Part shown: piece after piece, positions 48,636 through 59,745 of the stretch
Position numbering within the stretch: position 1 is the first letter of the stretch
Layout: each line of letters opens with the position of its first letter
NCBI GenBank assembly: GCA_934047225.1
Contig: OW203983.1
Location: 39,924,310 to 39,988,309, forward strand
Source of the DNA: Ypsolopha sequella
Lineage: Eukaryota; Arthropoda; Insecta; Lepidoptera; Ypsolophidae
Length of the DNA: 64,000 nt
Direction: 5' to 3'
Position numbers and translations under genes: made by a program
The notes under the pieces: generated by a model
What the model saw: the letters and a program-made list of their open reading frames with translations, nothing else
The model's database searches: none
Told to the model about the DNA's origin: nothing

Positions 48636-49210
48636 GCTGAATATTAAAAGGCACTATTCAACTAGGTTTATACTTTTAGTAAGACAGACGCACGTGTAAA
48701 TACTCACATGTAACTTATAGGTGATAATTTTTGGTGAGATAAAACCTGGGAGGGCAAATTAAGTTTAGATTACATAAATAGAACCTATGATTTTTGTTTT
48801 AGTGTTCGACTTTTGACCTATTAGCCATGGATCGTGTCGTCGTCGTCGTCGTGCCATCCTCTAATTGGTAATTATCCCAGCTAGGGCTTCAAGCGTGCCA
48901 AGCGAGCATCTATTAAGTCATTAGAATGTTATAGGAACACGCGTGAGGCAAGCGAGGAAAATTGTTATAGTTTTGTACAAAGGCGCGAGGCTAAGTAAAG
49001 GCTTCGGCACACAGAAAGCTGGGCTGCAGCGGAGCAGAAGCGGAGCGTGTTGATAGCGTGGCGTGAGCGAGCGAATTACTACGGAAGTAATATGAGAGAC
49101 AGACACAGGACAGGTCTCTCACGCCGCGCCGCGCCATTACCGCGCTCCGCTTCAGCCCTGCTGCGGCACAGATTTCTGTGGATTAGCTGATGTTGATACT
49201 CGTACAGATA
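48636..49210. other. Intergenic DNA with a (CGT)n run and a GC-rich pocket
   Basis: CGTCGTCGTCGTCGTCG lies near 48837..48852. At 48950..49170 there is GC-rich sequence with GCGGAGC motifs. No gene is recognised. Confidence 0.4.
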
Positions 49211-49440
49211 CTTTTTAGGGTTTCGTACCCAAAGGGTAACCAACGGGACCCTATTACTAAGACTCCGCTGTCCGTCTGTCTGTCCGTCTGTCACCAGGCT
49301 TTATCTCATGACCCGTGATAGTTAGACAGTTGAAATGTTCACAAATCATGTATTTCTGTTGCTGCTATAACAACAAATACTAAAAAAATAATTATTTCAG
49401 GGAGCACCCATACAACAAACAGGTATTTTTTGCCGTTTTC
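49211..49440 (+). repeat. GGGTTCCGTACC-class repeat, 5' part
   Basis: GGGTTTCGTACCCAAAGGGT, then GGGACCCTATTACTAAGACT, CGCTGTCCGTCTGTCTGTCC and the ATTTCTGTTGCTGCTATAAC block. This is a very common lepidopteran dispersed sequence. It stops without a clear end. Confidence 0.6.
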
Positions 49441-49590
49441 CGGACCTAAAGAACAACAAGCTACAGCGAGCGTAGACGTTCCTTCACCCGTAAAATGGAG
49501 CAACGATCTTGCCTGCTATCTATTGTTTTACTATTTCTAAGCGATAATGAGAATTAAACAGATTAAGGGTATAGATAGGTACCTACCCAC

Positions 49591-50119
49591 TTAACCCTTA
49601 AATGCATGATTTTTTCTTTTTAAATGAAAGTGGGATATATGATAGAGAAGTGGTCCAGAATTATGGGAAAAATAAAAAAATAAAATTTCGTTTTTAAGGG
49701 GGTAAAATGGTATAAAATCAAATAGATTTTTTTCTTCAAATTAGTATAAAAATTGTTTTTTTTTTAATTTTTTCATTTCTGTTTTTTATCAGTTAGTACA
49801 GTCATTTGACACTAGTTTACAAAAACCCTATTTAATAAAACAAAAGCATGAAATTGTCATGATTTTTTTTCGCGACCTCTTATTTTTAGATTGGGACCAT
49901 TTTTTTTACAACTGCAAAATTATGTTTGTATACATTAAAAAAAAAGCAAATAAAACTAAATTTTACATATTTTTAATTTTATTCCGTAATTATTTTTCAT
50001 ACAATAGTCTTGCAGGAAGAAAAATAAATAAATATAAAAAAAAAAAAAACAGTTCCACAAGAAAAATTAAAAAAAAATTATATGTTGCCATTTGGCAACA
50101 GGATGCATTTAAGGGTTAA
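49591..50119. mobile_element. piggyBac-like MITE with perfect 17-bp inverted ends (529 bp)
   Basis: TTAACCCTTAAATGCAT at 49591..49607 is exactly inverted at 50103..50119. TTAA plus CCC is the terminal signature of piggyBac-type elements. The interior is extremely AT-rich with poly-A/T runs. The 86-codon ORF inside is low-complexity and not a transposase. Confidence 0.75.
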
Positions 50120-50738
50120 GTAAGTTGCCCTTTTACCTGTAGAGCAAAAACAAATATATCTTACTAAATAAAAACGTGGCAGTATTTATGACACACGTGA
50201 GACATATATGTAGTGATTGATTCAATAATTAGTAGAACCTCCGAGCCCCGTGATCACACTTCATCACCTATGGTGGTCACTTATCCTACAACTTGAATTC
50301 AAGTATTTTCGTAACTCCAACCACCGCTATTAGATCGCCAAACGTGGCTAGGGGACAACAAACCTTTTATGCTTTCTGAACGTTATCTGGGGATTCTTAT
50401 TCGGCTGGAATAAAGTATTGTCTTGGTTGCAGAATGAGCACTGAATAGGTTGTAAGATATAAACTGCTACCTAACAAGCCTCGACGCCTTTAGTAGTAGA
50501 GTTCAAACTATCAGCCAAAGGGTTCGAGGTGCTTCGTTTAGTCGGAGTCTAGACCGAGTGGACTTGTCTTATTTTAAGCAGAAATAATTATTCAGTATTT
50601 ATAGACTATATACACCTAAAGTTAATTCAGAAATAAACTACAACGGAAGTTACGGCCACGTACTCACTTGGTATACCTTTTTATACGATTATCACCATAA
50701 AGAGATAAAGACTCTATACCCAGGCTATACGTGGGGCA
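50120..50738. other. Intergenic DNA, nothing recognised
   Basis: No ORF above background and no clear repeat. Confidence 0.4.
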
Positions 50739-50740
50739 TA

Positions 50741-51995
50741 CTGAAAGTTTCGGGAACGGGCCACTTACAATAAAAAAAAAAAAAAGAACAATTATGGAAT
50801 TCGAAAATGGAACTCTCTGGGAACATAATACTTTTTAATTTGCGAGCCTGTAATTGGTTTTTTCATGTTGATGTCCTTTAGAAAATTGTGTGTCGCTAAT
50901 TATGTGTGAAGATAACTCGTGAAAATTTTCGCTCAATGTTTTTTTTACGATTTTCGATGTGATTTTCGAGTCAATAAGAGAGCTGCCAGAGACTTCAATT
51001 GGCATTTGGTGATAAAGCCCCTGTGTATTCGTGGTTCGGAAAATTTAGACGTGAACGTGATCATCTCCATGACGATGTTACGTGAAGGTTGGCTGGCGAC
51101 TGCGGTTACTGAATGCAATATTGATACCGTACAACAGATTAAAGTGAAAAAAAAAATTTGTCAGCAAATTCGAACTGTAATAGGCATTGGAATGACCCAA
51201 GTACAAAACATTTTGCATGTGCATCTGAAGGTTTGGAAGCTTTGCACTAGATAGATACCGCATGATTTAACGGAAGACCAGATACGACTGCGTGTCGAGT
51301 GGTGCCGTAAAATGATAAAAAAGTTTCAACAACATTCATTGACTGTCTATAATATCGTGACAGGTGAAGAGACCTGGTTGTACTGCTTTGAAAAGGAAAT
51401 AAAAAGCTAGTCGGCAGAATGGGTATTTCCTTTTGAAGACTTGCCGACTAAAGTTAAGAAAAGTCGAAGCATTGGTAAGAAAATGGTTGTTTCTTTTTTC
51501 GGCAATTCAGGACATTACACAACAGCGTCGCTTGATGACCAAAGGACAGTGACCGTAGATTTATACGTCTACTCTTACTTGCCCAAAGTCTTAAAAAAAA
51601 ATTTGCGATAAGCGTCCTCGAAGCAATGTCGTCCTTCACCACGATAACGCGTCCTCACATTCTGCTAAGGTAATGGAAGCCTATTTGACTTCAAATGTAG
51701 AATTGATGACTCATCCGTCATACAGCCCAGACCTCGCACCTTGCTACTTCTTTTTGTTTCCTAAAATTAAAGACAAACTTAGAGGCACACGTTTTACGAG
51801 CCCTGAATCGGCGGTGAATGCGTTCCACGAAGCTATTGAAGAGATCCATAAGGAAGACTGGTCCAACTACTTTTTACAACGTTTCCAGCGAATGCAAAAA
51901 TTTATAAATTCTGAGGGCATACATACTTTGAAAAACAATAAATGTATCATAAGTCTAATATCTGGTCTTATTTATTAGAATCCAGAAACTTTCAG
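50741..51995 (+). mobile_element. mariner element (irritans-type), 1,255 bp
   Basis: Inverted ends CTGAAAGTTTC (50741) and GAAACTTTCAG (ending 51995) are flanked by TA at 50739..50740 and 51996..51997, the Tc1/mariner target duplication. The length is normal for mariner. The encoded transposase is broken (see the pseudogene entry). Confidence 0.85.
50919..51978 (+). pseudogene. mariner transposase pseudogene
   Basis: The protein is a DD34D transposase: an N-terminal DNA-binding part (FFYDFRCDF; IGIGMTQVQNILHVHL), the linker PHDLTEDQ and the catalytic part (ETWLY; LHHDNASSH; YSPDLAPC). Damage seen: a TAG at 51251..51253 where the family has Trp before PHDL; a TAG near 51409 before SAEW; and a frameshift at about 51610 just before the HHDN segment. 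The first catalytic Asp of the GDETW motif is Glu (GEETW, 51366) and the third, 34 residues after the HHD Asp, is Tyr (PCYFF, 51745). Only the middle Asp survives. The reading frame is conserved enough to place it near the irritans subfamily. It cannot make active enzyme. Confidence 0.9.
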
Positions 51996-51997
51996 TA

Positions 51998-52379
51998 AGA
52001 CCTAAGTACCTCATATTAACATAGATTTCAACTGTAGTAGTTTTTGAGTTGCTCAAGTTATACTATAAATATTTATATAGCAGTTTTTAATAGAACATAC
52101 ACATGAATGTATTAAAGCAAGATATATTTCGAGCCTTCTTGGGTCGGCCCGGCATCAGTTTCATTCAAGTTATGTTACATATAGACATACAGCAGAAAGG
52201 GAACTAAACTATTAAGGTTTCCATGACACCCATTTCAAGACTATCTGAATTGACGAAAGCGCTTTCAAATACTCTTTTAACTGTATCGAAACTAGTACTT
52301 TTAATTATTTATACGTCTACATTTTTGTTTGACCTCAATCAAAGGGTGAGCCTTATAACCCAGCAAGTTGACTCGTTCA
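51998..52379. other. Intergenic DNA, nothing recognised
   Basis: AT-rich sequence with no feature. Confidence 0.4.
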
Positions 52380-52730
52380 ACTAGCAACCACCGCCTGCAC
52401 TCAAGCAAGTGCAAGTGAAAGCGAGTGGGCAGTTAGGCCGCGGCTCCATTAGGCTGCACGACGGTATCGGTGTAGGAGCCCGCCTCGTGACCGGCCGGTT
52501 ACCGCGGCCTAATGAAGTCGTAGGACCCGCGATACCTCGCACCGCACTACCTTACCGTTGCATACTATGGAACTGGCTTTTATTTCAGTTTAAATTTCGA
52601 ATAGAGGAATTCTTGGTGCCATTTCAAGGTTTTCCTATCGGCTATACGTATATAGGAGTAGTCTATGTCGTCACACTAGTGTTATGTCACGGCACTATGA
52701 AGGACGATTTTAATTTCAACTGATTTTGAA
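52380..52730. other. GC/CpG-rich low-repeat block
   Basis: This island (GGCCGCGGCTCCATTAGG, CGGCCGGTTACCGCGGCC) stands out from its AT-rich neighbours. A 104-codon ORF on the plus strand starts at GTG and matches no family I know. It ends in AT-rich coding that looks random. The block could be regulatory DNA or an unknown exon. Confidence 0.25.
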
Positions 52731-53289
52731 AATAAAATGAAAAACGCTAACATTGGTACTTAAATATTATTGTATTTTCACGTTTCGTGTAAGACACCTA
52801 ACCTATAGATAAATATTTCTGAAACATGTAAAAAAAATCAATTTTGCGTATGATTTTCTAGAGATCTAAGAACTGCGTTGGCAGTGTCGAAATGATGATA
52901 GATTTCTTATTTTATAGCTCCAACATTGGAAACTTCGATTCAATCAAAAGGCCAGATTTGTACTTTGCAGTTGAAACCAAATTAAACAACGAAGCCTCTT
53001 CTACAGTTGCACAGCATTAGGCTAGCTCGCTATGGGTGGCACTTATTATATCTCATTAGAGACAGGACAGGGCAATAAACTCACAGCAACTTCACAGAAA
53101 GGTGATTTTATCACACGAAATTATCTGAAAACGATGGAGAGGTCATCGATCTTGAGGAAAATCTGTATTAATTAAAATAAATAAATAATAACTTTATTCT
53201 TAGTCACTTAAATAAACTAAAATTATAAACTATGCAAATATAACTCTAAATCTTTGGCACCTGAGCTAAACCGAAGGATCTGTACCCCC
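52731..53289. other. Intergenic DNA, nothing recognised
   Basis: AT-rich sequence with no supported feature. Confidence 0.4.
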
Positions 53290-53430
53290 TCAGGGAGTTA
53301 TTTCGTGACGATATATATATGAATCCCCGAGGGGGTGTCAGAGGTGTTCCGAGTGTAAACTGTGAAATGCAAGTTGTAGTCTATACTCTGTACACCGACG
53401 ACGATTATTACTGAGACAAGATCTTATCGA
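53290..53430 (-). repeat. Inverted relative of the 34735..35030 repeat
   Basis: GTCGTGACGATATA-like sequence, GAATCCCCGAGGGGGTGTCA, GAGGTGTTCCGAGTGTAAAC and GACGATTATTAC appear in the opposite orientation to 34735..35030. Confidence 0.55.
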
Positions 53431-54055
53431 AAACCAAATTACTTTGGTCTTTACCTCATCAAAACGAAGCACTCGTCACGCACACATAGGTGAAGAATGT
53501 TTGTTTGTACTGATAGGTTATTTTGTATCCTCTCTGAAAGTCACAGGTAGTGTAGTGGTTAGGGGTAGTCTGGTGTAGATTCACATGGGAATAATCGATG
53601 ACGGGTTCATACAGGCTATAGAGAACTCGTGTGCTACTTGGGTGATGTACCGCCATTCTAACTATGCTGCCTACATTTTCGGGCACTTTATACATATATT
53701 GGCCGGTATTCTCTTGATTTTATTCGGACAGGACGTTCAAATACCGTACCTACTGTCCGGCTGAATACTGGACACCTGGCAACCCTGCACGCAGGTGGTA
53801 AAGCTCAGCACTCTAATTTCCTCAACAGGTGATAAACTGAGGTACACTTCTCTGTTGAGTACTATTACTATATTTTAATGTGAATATAGGCATGTAGGTA
53901 CTATACTTATCATGAATTAGCACCCACGCGTGGGAAATATTGGCTATGGGCTTCTGGTGGTTTATAGGGTGTTACTAATATAGCCCAATATTGTAAGTAC
54001 CTATAAGTGCTTGTAGGTATTTTTGAGAATATTGAGATTAAAAATAATTTAGAGT
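53431..54055. other. Intergenic DNA, nothing recognised
   Basis: Short ORFs only, with no clear repeat. Confidence 0.4.
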
Positions 54056-54442
54056 TTAAGGAGGTATATCGTCAAAATTGACACTTTTTGAAGTTATTTA
54101 TCTGCTATTTTAAAAAAGTCCCAAGATAAATAAATTAGTATAAGAATTTTGGGACCTTTTCCTAGATTTTGGAATATCAGAAACGCGATTAGAGGAATTT
54201 CATTCGATAGAAACAATTAATGAAATGAGATCTACACTTTTTTTGATATTTGACAAATTGGTATAACATACAGACATAAAAAATATTTACTTAGATAGGT
54301 TTTAACATTACCTAAATTACTGGTTATGGAAATTTCCATAGCTATTTTAAACCGACTTTTTGTCAATTTATCCCGATTTCGTCCCTCTCGCACTGCGGGT
54401 CTTTCCGCCTGGAGTGACGGGGACCTTTGCACGGACAATTAA
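54056..54442. mobile_element. Degenerate TTAA element related to 19820
   Basis: TTAAGGAGGTATATCG at left and TTAA at right. The interior shares CAGAAACGCGATTAGA, AACCGACTTTTTG and GTCCCTCTCGCA with the 424-bp MITE at 19820. The right terminus is eroded. Confidence 0.5.
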
Positions 54443-54943
54443 TTATATCACACCCTATTGAGAGAAAAGAGATTGAGAGAAATAATCATGTTTTTTAAAC
54501 AAAATATCATCTTTATTTCAAATAAGGTGTAGTTTTTAGGTATCTGCACTCAAGGGGGACCCTATTTTAAATTATAATATTTACATACAGCTGTAAAAAA
54601 CTGCGACCTTTAAATAAAACTAAATGATCATACTGAACAACTCTCTGAAGAAAAACACACGCGCAAAACATCATAGCAGAAAATATATCGAACTGTAACT
54701 AAAATACTTTAACTCGTAGGAGTAAGGTCTATTTTAGAACGGTGCGCGTGAACAGCTGTTTCCCAAACGAAGCTGCCTCAATAAACGCCTGTATCTCGTT
54801 GCGTTAGGGTTCACGCATTTTTGATTGAAACTCAAATATTTCCTAAACTAATAATTTTGATCGGTAGAATATGTAGTTTAACTTAAAGGTAGCAGTCTGT
54901 TTACACTCGGTATACAGGGTCTTGATTTGGTCAGCAACTTCCG
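54443..54943. other. Intergenic DNA, nothing recognised
   Basis: No supported feature. Confidence 0.4.
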
Positions 54944-54951
54944 TTACAGAG

Positions 54952-55213
54952 CAGTGGCGTGCACAGAACTTTTTTCCGAAAAAGCAATCAGAAGGTCAAG
55001 TACGACAATAAAAAAAATATGAAAAAATTTAAATAACACTTTGAAAAAAAAAAGTTTGTATGAAAATGTTCACTCTAGGGTAGGCAGTGCCTACCCTGGC
55101 GTCATACAAACTTTTTTTTTTCAAAGTGTTATTTTAATTTTTTCATATTTTTTTTATTGTCAATCTTGACCTTTTGATTGCTTTTCCGGAAAAAAGTTCT
55201 GTACACGCCACTG
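54952..55213. mobile_element. hAT-type MITE, copy 1 (262 bp) with perfect 8-bp TSD
   Basis: The ends are CAGTGGCGTG and its inverse CACGCCACTG, flanked on both sides by TTACAGAG (54944..54951 and 55214..55221). The arms are almost fully complementary (AACACTTTGAAAAAA / TTTTTTCAAAGTGTT), with AGGGTAGGCAGTGCCTACCC at the centre. The 8-bp duplication and CA..TG ends fit hAT. The left terminus reads GTGCACAG where copy 2 reads GTGCATAG. Confidence 0.8.
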
Positions 55214-55221
55214 TTACAGAG

Positions 55222-55944
55222 TAGGTTGTGTTTACGATGATCATTCCAAAAAACAGCACACAAAAGAGGATATGCCTTTATTTATTTGTACTAAAATTAT
55301 CTTAATCACTATGGGGCACGAAGTGCTAGTACCGACATACTCAGGTGCTCCCCCCTCACCCTGCCGCCGCTCCGCCAGTGCTGAGTCAATTTCATCATGT
55401 GTATCGTAGGTAAGCTAGGCGTTTTTAACCACCCCCAAAATATCGTAAACAGTTTTATTTTTATTTTATTTTATTTTAGGAAGATTTACAGTATAATTAT
55501 CGCAATAGAAATGTTCTTATACAACTAAATGCCGATAAAAAATAAAAAAAATATAATAAAAAAGTATTTTTTAAATATTTTTTGGTCGTCAGTATCGTGA
55601 AAATAACCCTGTGACGGAAATTGCTGACCAAATCAACAGCCTGTATATAAATATTATGATATTTACAATATACTTAATTACAAACAATATTAGTTCCTTA
55701 CTCAGAGGGTGCCAAATTGTTTGTCAGGCGCTACCATTTTTGCGCCTTGTGTTTTGCCGCCTTGGTGTTATGTATGGCATCTATATTTTTGTTATTCATT
55801 GTGATGTTTTATGGTTCCGTACTCGTATTGTGTGGTGGCGTGCGACTCCGACTCGCACTTAGTCGTTTTTTGTTAACATATACCTACATATTTTTTGTGT
55901 CGAACTAGTTTCAACTAAACTAATTGAGTGTGTGAAAGAAACAT
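55222..55944. other. Intergenic DNA with AT-rich runs and repeat scraps
   Basis: It contains TTTTATTTTATTTTATTTTA near 55455. Near 55810..55865 there is a scrap of the GGTTCCGTAC repeat with GCGACTCCGACTCGCACTTA. The ORFs at 55611 and 55717 overlap this scrap and are not genes. Confidence 0.4.
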
Positions 55945-56116
55945 CATATTGGTATCGATTCGGCATAACACGACTTAACTTATTTGACATGACTAACCTT
56001 ATTTTAGGCGTCCTGTCTTTTTCCTTCTTTATCGAAAAGACAAGGACAGAACGCTTAAATTAAGTTTAGTCCTGTCAAATTAGTTAAGATGTGCTAACCG
56101 AATCGGTACCAATATG
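55945..56116. mobile_element. Foldback MITE (CATATTGGTA ends), 172 bp
   Basis: CATATTGGTATCGATTCGGC at left is mirrored by CGAATCGGTACCAATATG at right. The inner arms AACACGACTTAACT and GACTAACCTTATTTTAGGCG pair with the other side. A diverged relative arm is at about 6500..6600. Confidence 0.65.
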
Positions 56117-56473
56117 GTTTGTCATTTAACTGCTTCATCAAGAAATAAAATAATCAACCTGTATAACTCGTAGCAATTGAAAACTGTTTACTACTCTATG
56201 CGGAGCTCTTTACTCGTGGGATAGTAGTACGAACAAACAAACAGACAGACAAATTACATTAGCAAATTGTGTAAAATAAACCTTACACTGAGGCTATGAG
56301 AAAATTTAGAGAAACAGGAAGCTTTCTGTGGGAACAATACAAACCCTTCATGAGTCACTTACTTGCAGAATAAACGTGTTTCGTATTTGGAAAGTACGTA
56401 CAGTGAGTACAATGGTTCCGTCCGTTAAGGCCCTAATATACGTCAACGACCTTGAGTCGACCTGTCTCAGTAC

Positions 56474-56733
56474 CAGTAGCGTGCATAGAACTTTTTTCAG
56501 GAAAAGAAACCAGAAGGTCAAGATTGACAATTAAAAAAATATGAAAAAATTTAAATAACACTTTGAAAAAAACAGTTTGTATGAAAATGTTCACTCTAGG
56601 GTAGGCAGTGCCTACCCTAGCGTCATACAAACTTTTTTTTTCAAAGTGTTATTTAAATTTTTTCATATTTTTTTAATTGTCAAGCTTGACCTCCTGGTTT
56701 CTTTTCCGGAAAAAAGTTCTACACACGCCACTG
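56474..56733. mobile_element. hAT-type MITE, copy 2 (260 bp) with perfect 8-bp TSD
   Basis: Flanked by CTCAGTAC at 56466..56473 and 56734..56741. It is the same family as 54952..55213, with the same palindromic arms and AGGGTAGGCAGTGCCTACCC centre. Confidence 0.85.
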
Positions 56734-56799
56734 CTCAGTACATATATTGACAAAAACTATATTGAAATAACGTTCATATTAGCGCGCAATGCATTAGGC

Positions 56800-57238
56800 C
56801 AGAGGTCTCCAAGCTTTTTAACCTAAGGGTCGCACTGATTCCTCAACTTAGTCTCGAGGGCTAAGACCTAGATAGCTCATCATACCAACATACTGTAGTT
56901 TTGACGCACACATTTTTGTATTGGGACTAGCCACTCAGTGAATTTTGGTTAGTATTTCGGGCAAAACGTAGTTTGCAGAAACGCGTGCTGTGCGCAGACC
57001 TTGAAATAGGGTTATAAATAACATTCTTATAATAACGCCACTTTTAGACAAAAACTCATGATAACGTTTCTATTAAGTTGTGATATATCATAAATACGTT
57101 GTAATTATAATATTGTGAATTTTAAATAAACTAATAGCGGGCTAGAAACCGGACATGTCATGTCAGCGACCGCGGGCCGTATTGGTGGTGCTCGCGGGCC
57201 GAAAACTTCACCCGCGGGCCGTAGTTTGGAGACCCCTG
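56800..57238. mobile_element. hAT element remnant (CAGRGGTCTCCAA ends), 439 bp
   Basis: It starts CAGAGGTCTCCAAGC and ends GTAGTTTGGAGACCCCTG, the inverted terminal motif typical of many animal hAT elements, with GCGGGCC runs at the right. Flanks CATTAGGC and CATTAGAC are an 8-bp target duplication with one mismatch. No transposase is left. Confidence 0.8.
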
Positions 57239-57260
57239 CATTAGACAATCGTTGCGTATC

Positions 57261-58419
57261 CGAAAAAAAAATTTCTTGCGAAAATAATTATTTCACTAAG
57301 ACGCGATTGAGGGAGAAAAATTAAACAATAATTTTATATATCTAAATATTATCTACAATTTAGTGAAAGAATCATTAAAATCGCTTCAGGTATTCGGAAG
57401 GATTAAAAGAATTCTTGCGAAAATCATATGAATCTTTCGATAAGTGGTTATTTTGTGACGTCACAAAGCGGATTCGTGTCAGTACAGAGACACGTGGATT
57501 CTCGTTAAAAGCATTAAAATCATTAGTGCGTTCGCGTCCGAACAAACGTTGGTACACACGGGACAATTAGCCAGTCTCCAGTAAAGAGCTGTTTGCTTAC
57601 CATCGAGACACGAACTCAGGCGCCGATTTTGTTAAACACACACTTTTTCGGGCAAAGATTATTCAGACGGGATGTTTTGTTTGAAAAATAAATGCAATGA
57701 GTGGCTTTTAGCCCGTGGGTCTACATAAGTGCTACCAATAATGGTGATGCATACACGAATTAAATAGATTTTTCAATGCAAGTGCTCGTAAAGGCCCACA
57801 TTTTATGCATCAAAACCGAACAGAAAGTGGATTATTTTGCCTTAGGGCTTTATTATTATTTATTGACGAGAAGTTGGCTAACCTGCAACCTTTCCTGTGT
57901 ACCATAAATGTTATACTTTTTTCCACTGTTTAACGGCTCTGGATAGAGTTCTTTTGAGCCAATCATAATTTAAAGTTCAGAAGATTATATTTGTTTTATT
58001 TCCTCACACATGCATTGAAAAACGTAGTATGATATACGGGCGTAAAAGCATTAAATTACTCGGTTACGTTTAAAACACTCGTTACGCTCGTGTTTTAAAT
58101 CGTCTCCGTAATTTATTCCTTTTCATCCTTGTAGCATATACTACTATTAATTGTTATCAAATAACGTGGTATCAATTTGAAAATGGTACAGCAGAACATT
58201 GCAATAAATATTTAATATTTCAAAACTCAATTTAGGTTTTAGTAAATAATAATAAAATAATAATAAATTGCTTTATTTGTGTGCATGTTTTTTGTGAGAC
58301 AAACGGGATAGTACGCAGAAAAGCTGAACGGGAAATATGATAACATAAATAAGGTCATAGATATATCGCATATCGGCATCGATATTTGATATATTTTTAA
58401 ATATAATCATATTTGTAAA
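57261..58419. other. Intergenic DNA, nothing recognised
   Basis: Contains the short palindrome AAAACACTCGTTACGCTCGT near 58071. The ORF at 57375..57566 is unsupported. Confidence 0.4.
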
Positions 58420-58493
58420 TTATTTGTGCTTCTAAATTGGTTTCTGATTGATTTCAAGTTTGTAATGTACTCTAATAATAATTATAATCATAT
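58420..58493 (+). repeat. Solo arm of the B-box foldback family
   Basis: Its sequence ...TTTCTGATTGATTTCAAGTT...TCTAATAATAATTATAA matches the right arm of 32054..32435 without core or partner arm. Confidence 0.6.
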
Positions 58494-59339
58494 TGCTCAT
58501 CGAAACGTACTACCTACCATAAATAGATAATAATGTCTTGGTATTGATAATGAATGTTGTTGTTCCATAAATTCATCCTTTCTACTCTACCTATTCTTTG
58601 AACACGTCACCTCTCAGCTCACAGCGGACAACTGATGCTAGTTAGCATATATGTCATCAATTAGGAAGACCTTAGCAATAATTAAACTGTAAGTGCGTCG
58701 AGACCCTCTTTGTCTTGGGCTCAATTTCCATGTCAAAATAACAATCGGCTGCTGACTTACAGTCTCTGAGACAATCGTCCACTCTATGTCAAAGATTTCA
58801 AAAGTTTAGATGTGCCCTGGCACCTAAAATCTATTGCATTGTTTCTTCTTCTAAACGCTCTTCTAAACGCCAATCAGGACTGTGATCTGTTTGCTGATGG
58901 ATGGCAGAAAATATTGTCAGAGTGTTTGTGTTTTTGTGAGAAGGCCTGTTTCTGACTTTATGTGTTATTCTTATTTATTTTAGTTGATTGTACCATTTTG
59001 TGTTTGTGTTACTATCTTTAATTATTGTAATTGGTTTGTCCGTTTTAATTAAAGTAAATAAATAAATTGAATGCGTGCGTCAACATTATGCCGACACGCG
59101 CATACTTATGAGTGCGCAATCTGTCTACCTACGGTCAGCAAACTGATCAGACTACTAAAGTTGTTAAAATGATTGACTTTAAGTGCACTTAAGGCGTCCA
59201 ACTATCACTGTGTTAAGATAAGCATTGATTCCAAATGTGTGTGCGTTACCCATTTAAAGGTGGAAACATTTTGTTGTTCTCACAGTACGGTAAGGGCTTA
59301 TCTTTAGTTTTGAAATCTTTGCTCTGTGTATAGTGTTGT
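58494..59339. other. Intergenic DNA, nothing recognised
   Basis: AT-rich sequence with no supported feature. Confidence 0.4.
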
Positions 59340-59540
59340 CGGTGTAAACAAGGGGCAGATAGCCGCCAACGACCTTGAGTCTTGAGTCGACCTGTGTCGG
59401 TACAAATATCGACAGAAACGTCGCTGTGTCACCGGATAGCGCTAATAGGAGAAAATAATACTTTTCACATGCATAACAATATTTTTCCCGTATTTTAGTG
59501 CAAGAACCATACAAATACCATTAGTGATTTCAAAGAAACA
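59340..59540 (+). repeat. Fragment of the 27700..27960 repeat
   Basis: It shares GACCTTGAGTC, CAAATATCGACAGAAACG, CACCGGATAGCGC and TAGTGCAAGAACCATACAAA with the other copies. Confidence 0.55.
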
Positions 59541-59745
59541 ACCAATTTTACTTAATTCTAGTCTTAACTTGATTTTGAATAATATTTTCATGCTGTTTCG
59601 CGAGAACAATTTCCTAAAATGAAGTTGTTACTAATTTAATATTGAATTTATTAACAGAAACATAAAAACTTAAATAACATGAAATAAAACTAAAATTAAA
59701 CCTTACAAATTTACCTATAAAACTAAAATGTCTCCTAAAGTAAAA

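Larger units (their letters stand above)
56430..57260 (+). repeat. Older repeat interrupted by two nested hAT insertions
   Basis: Pieces before, between and after the insertions (CGACCTTGAGTCGACCTGTC; ATTGAAATAACGTTCATATT...CGCGCAATGCATTAG; ACAATCGTTGCG) are collinear with the repeat at 27700..27960 and 59340..59540. The order of events follows from this: the old repeat came first, then the two hAT elements. Confidence 0.6.

Noticed and set aside
49859..50119. 86-codon Lys-rich ORF
   Set aside because: It is low-complexity AT-rich sequence inside the piggyBac-like MITE.
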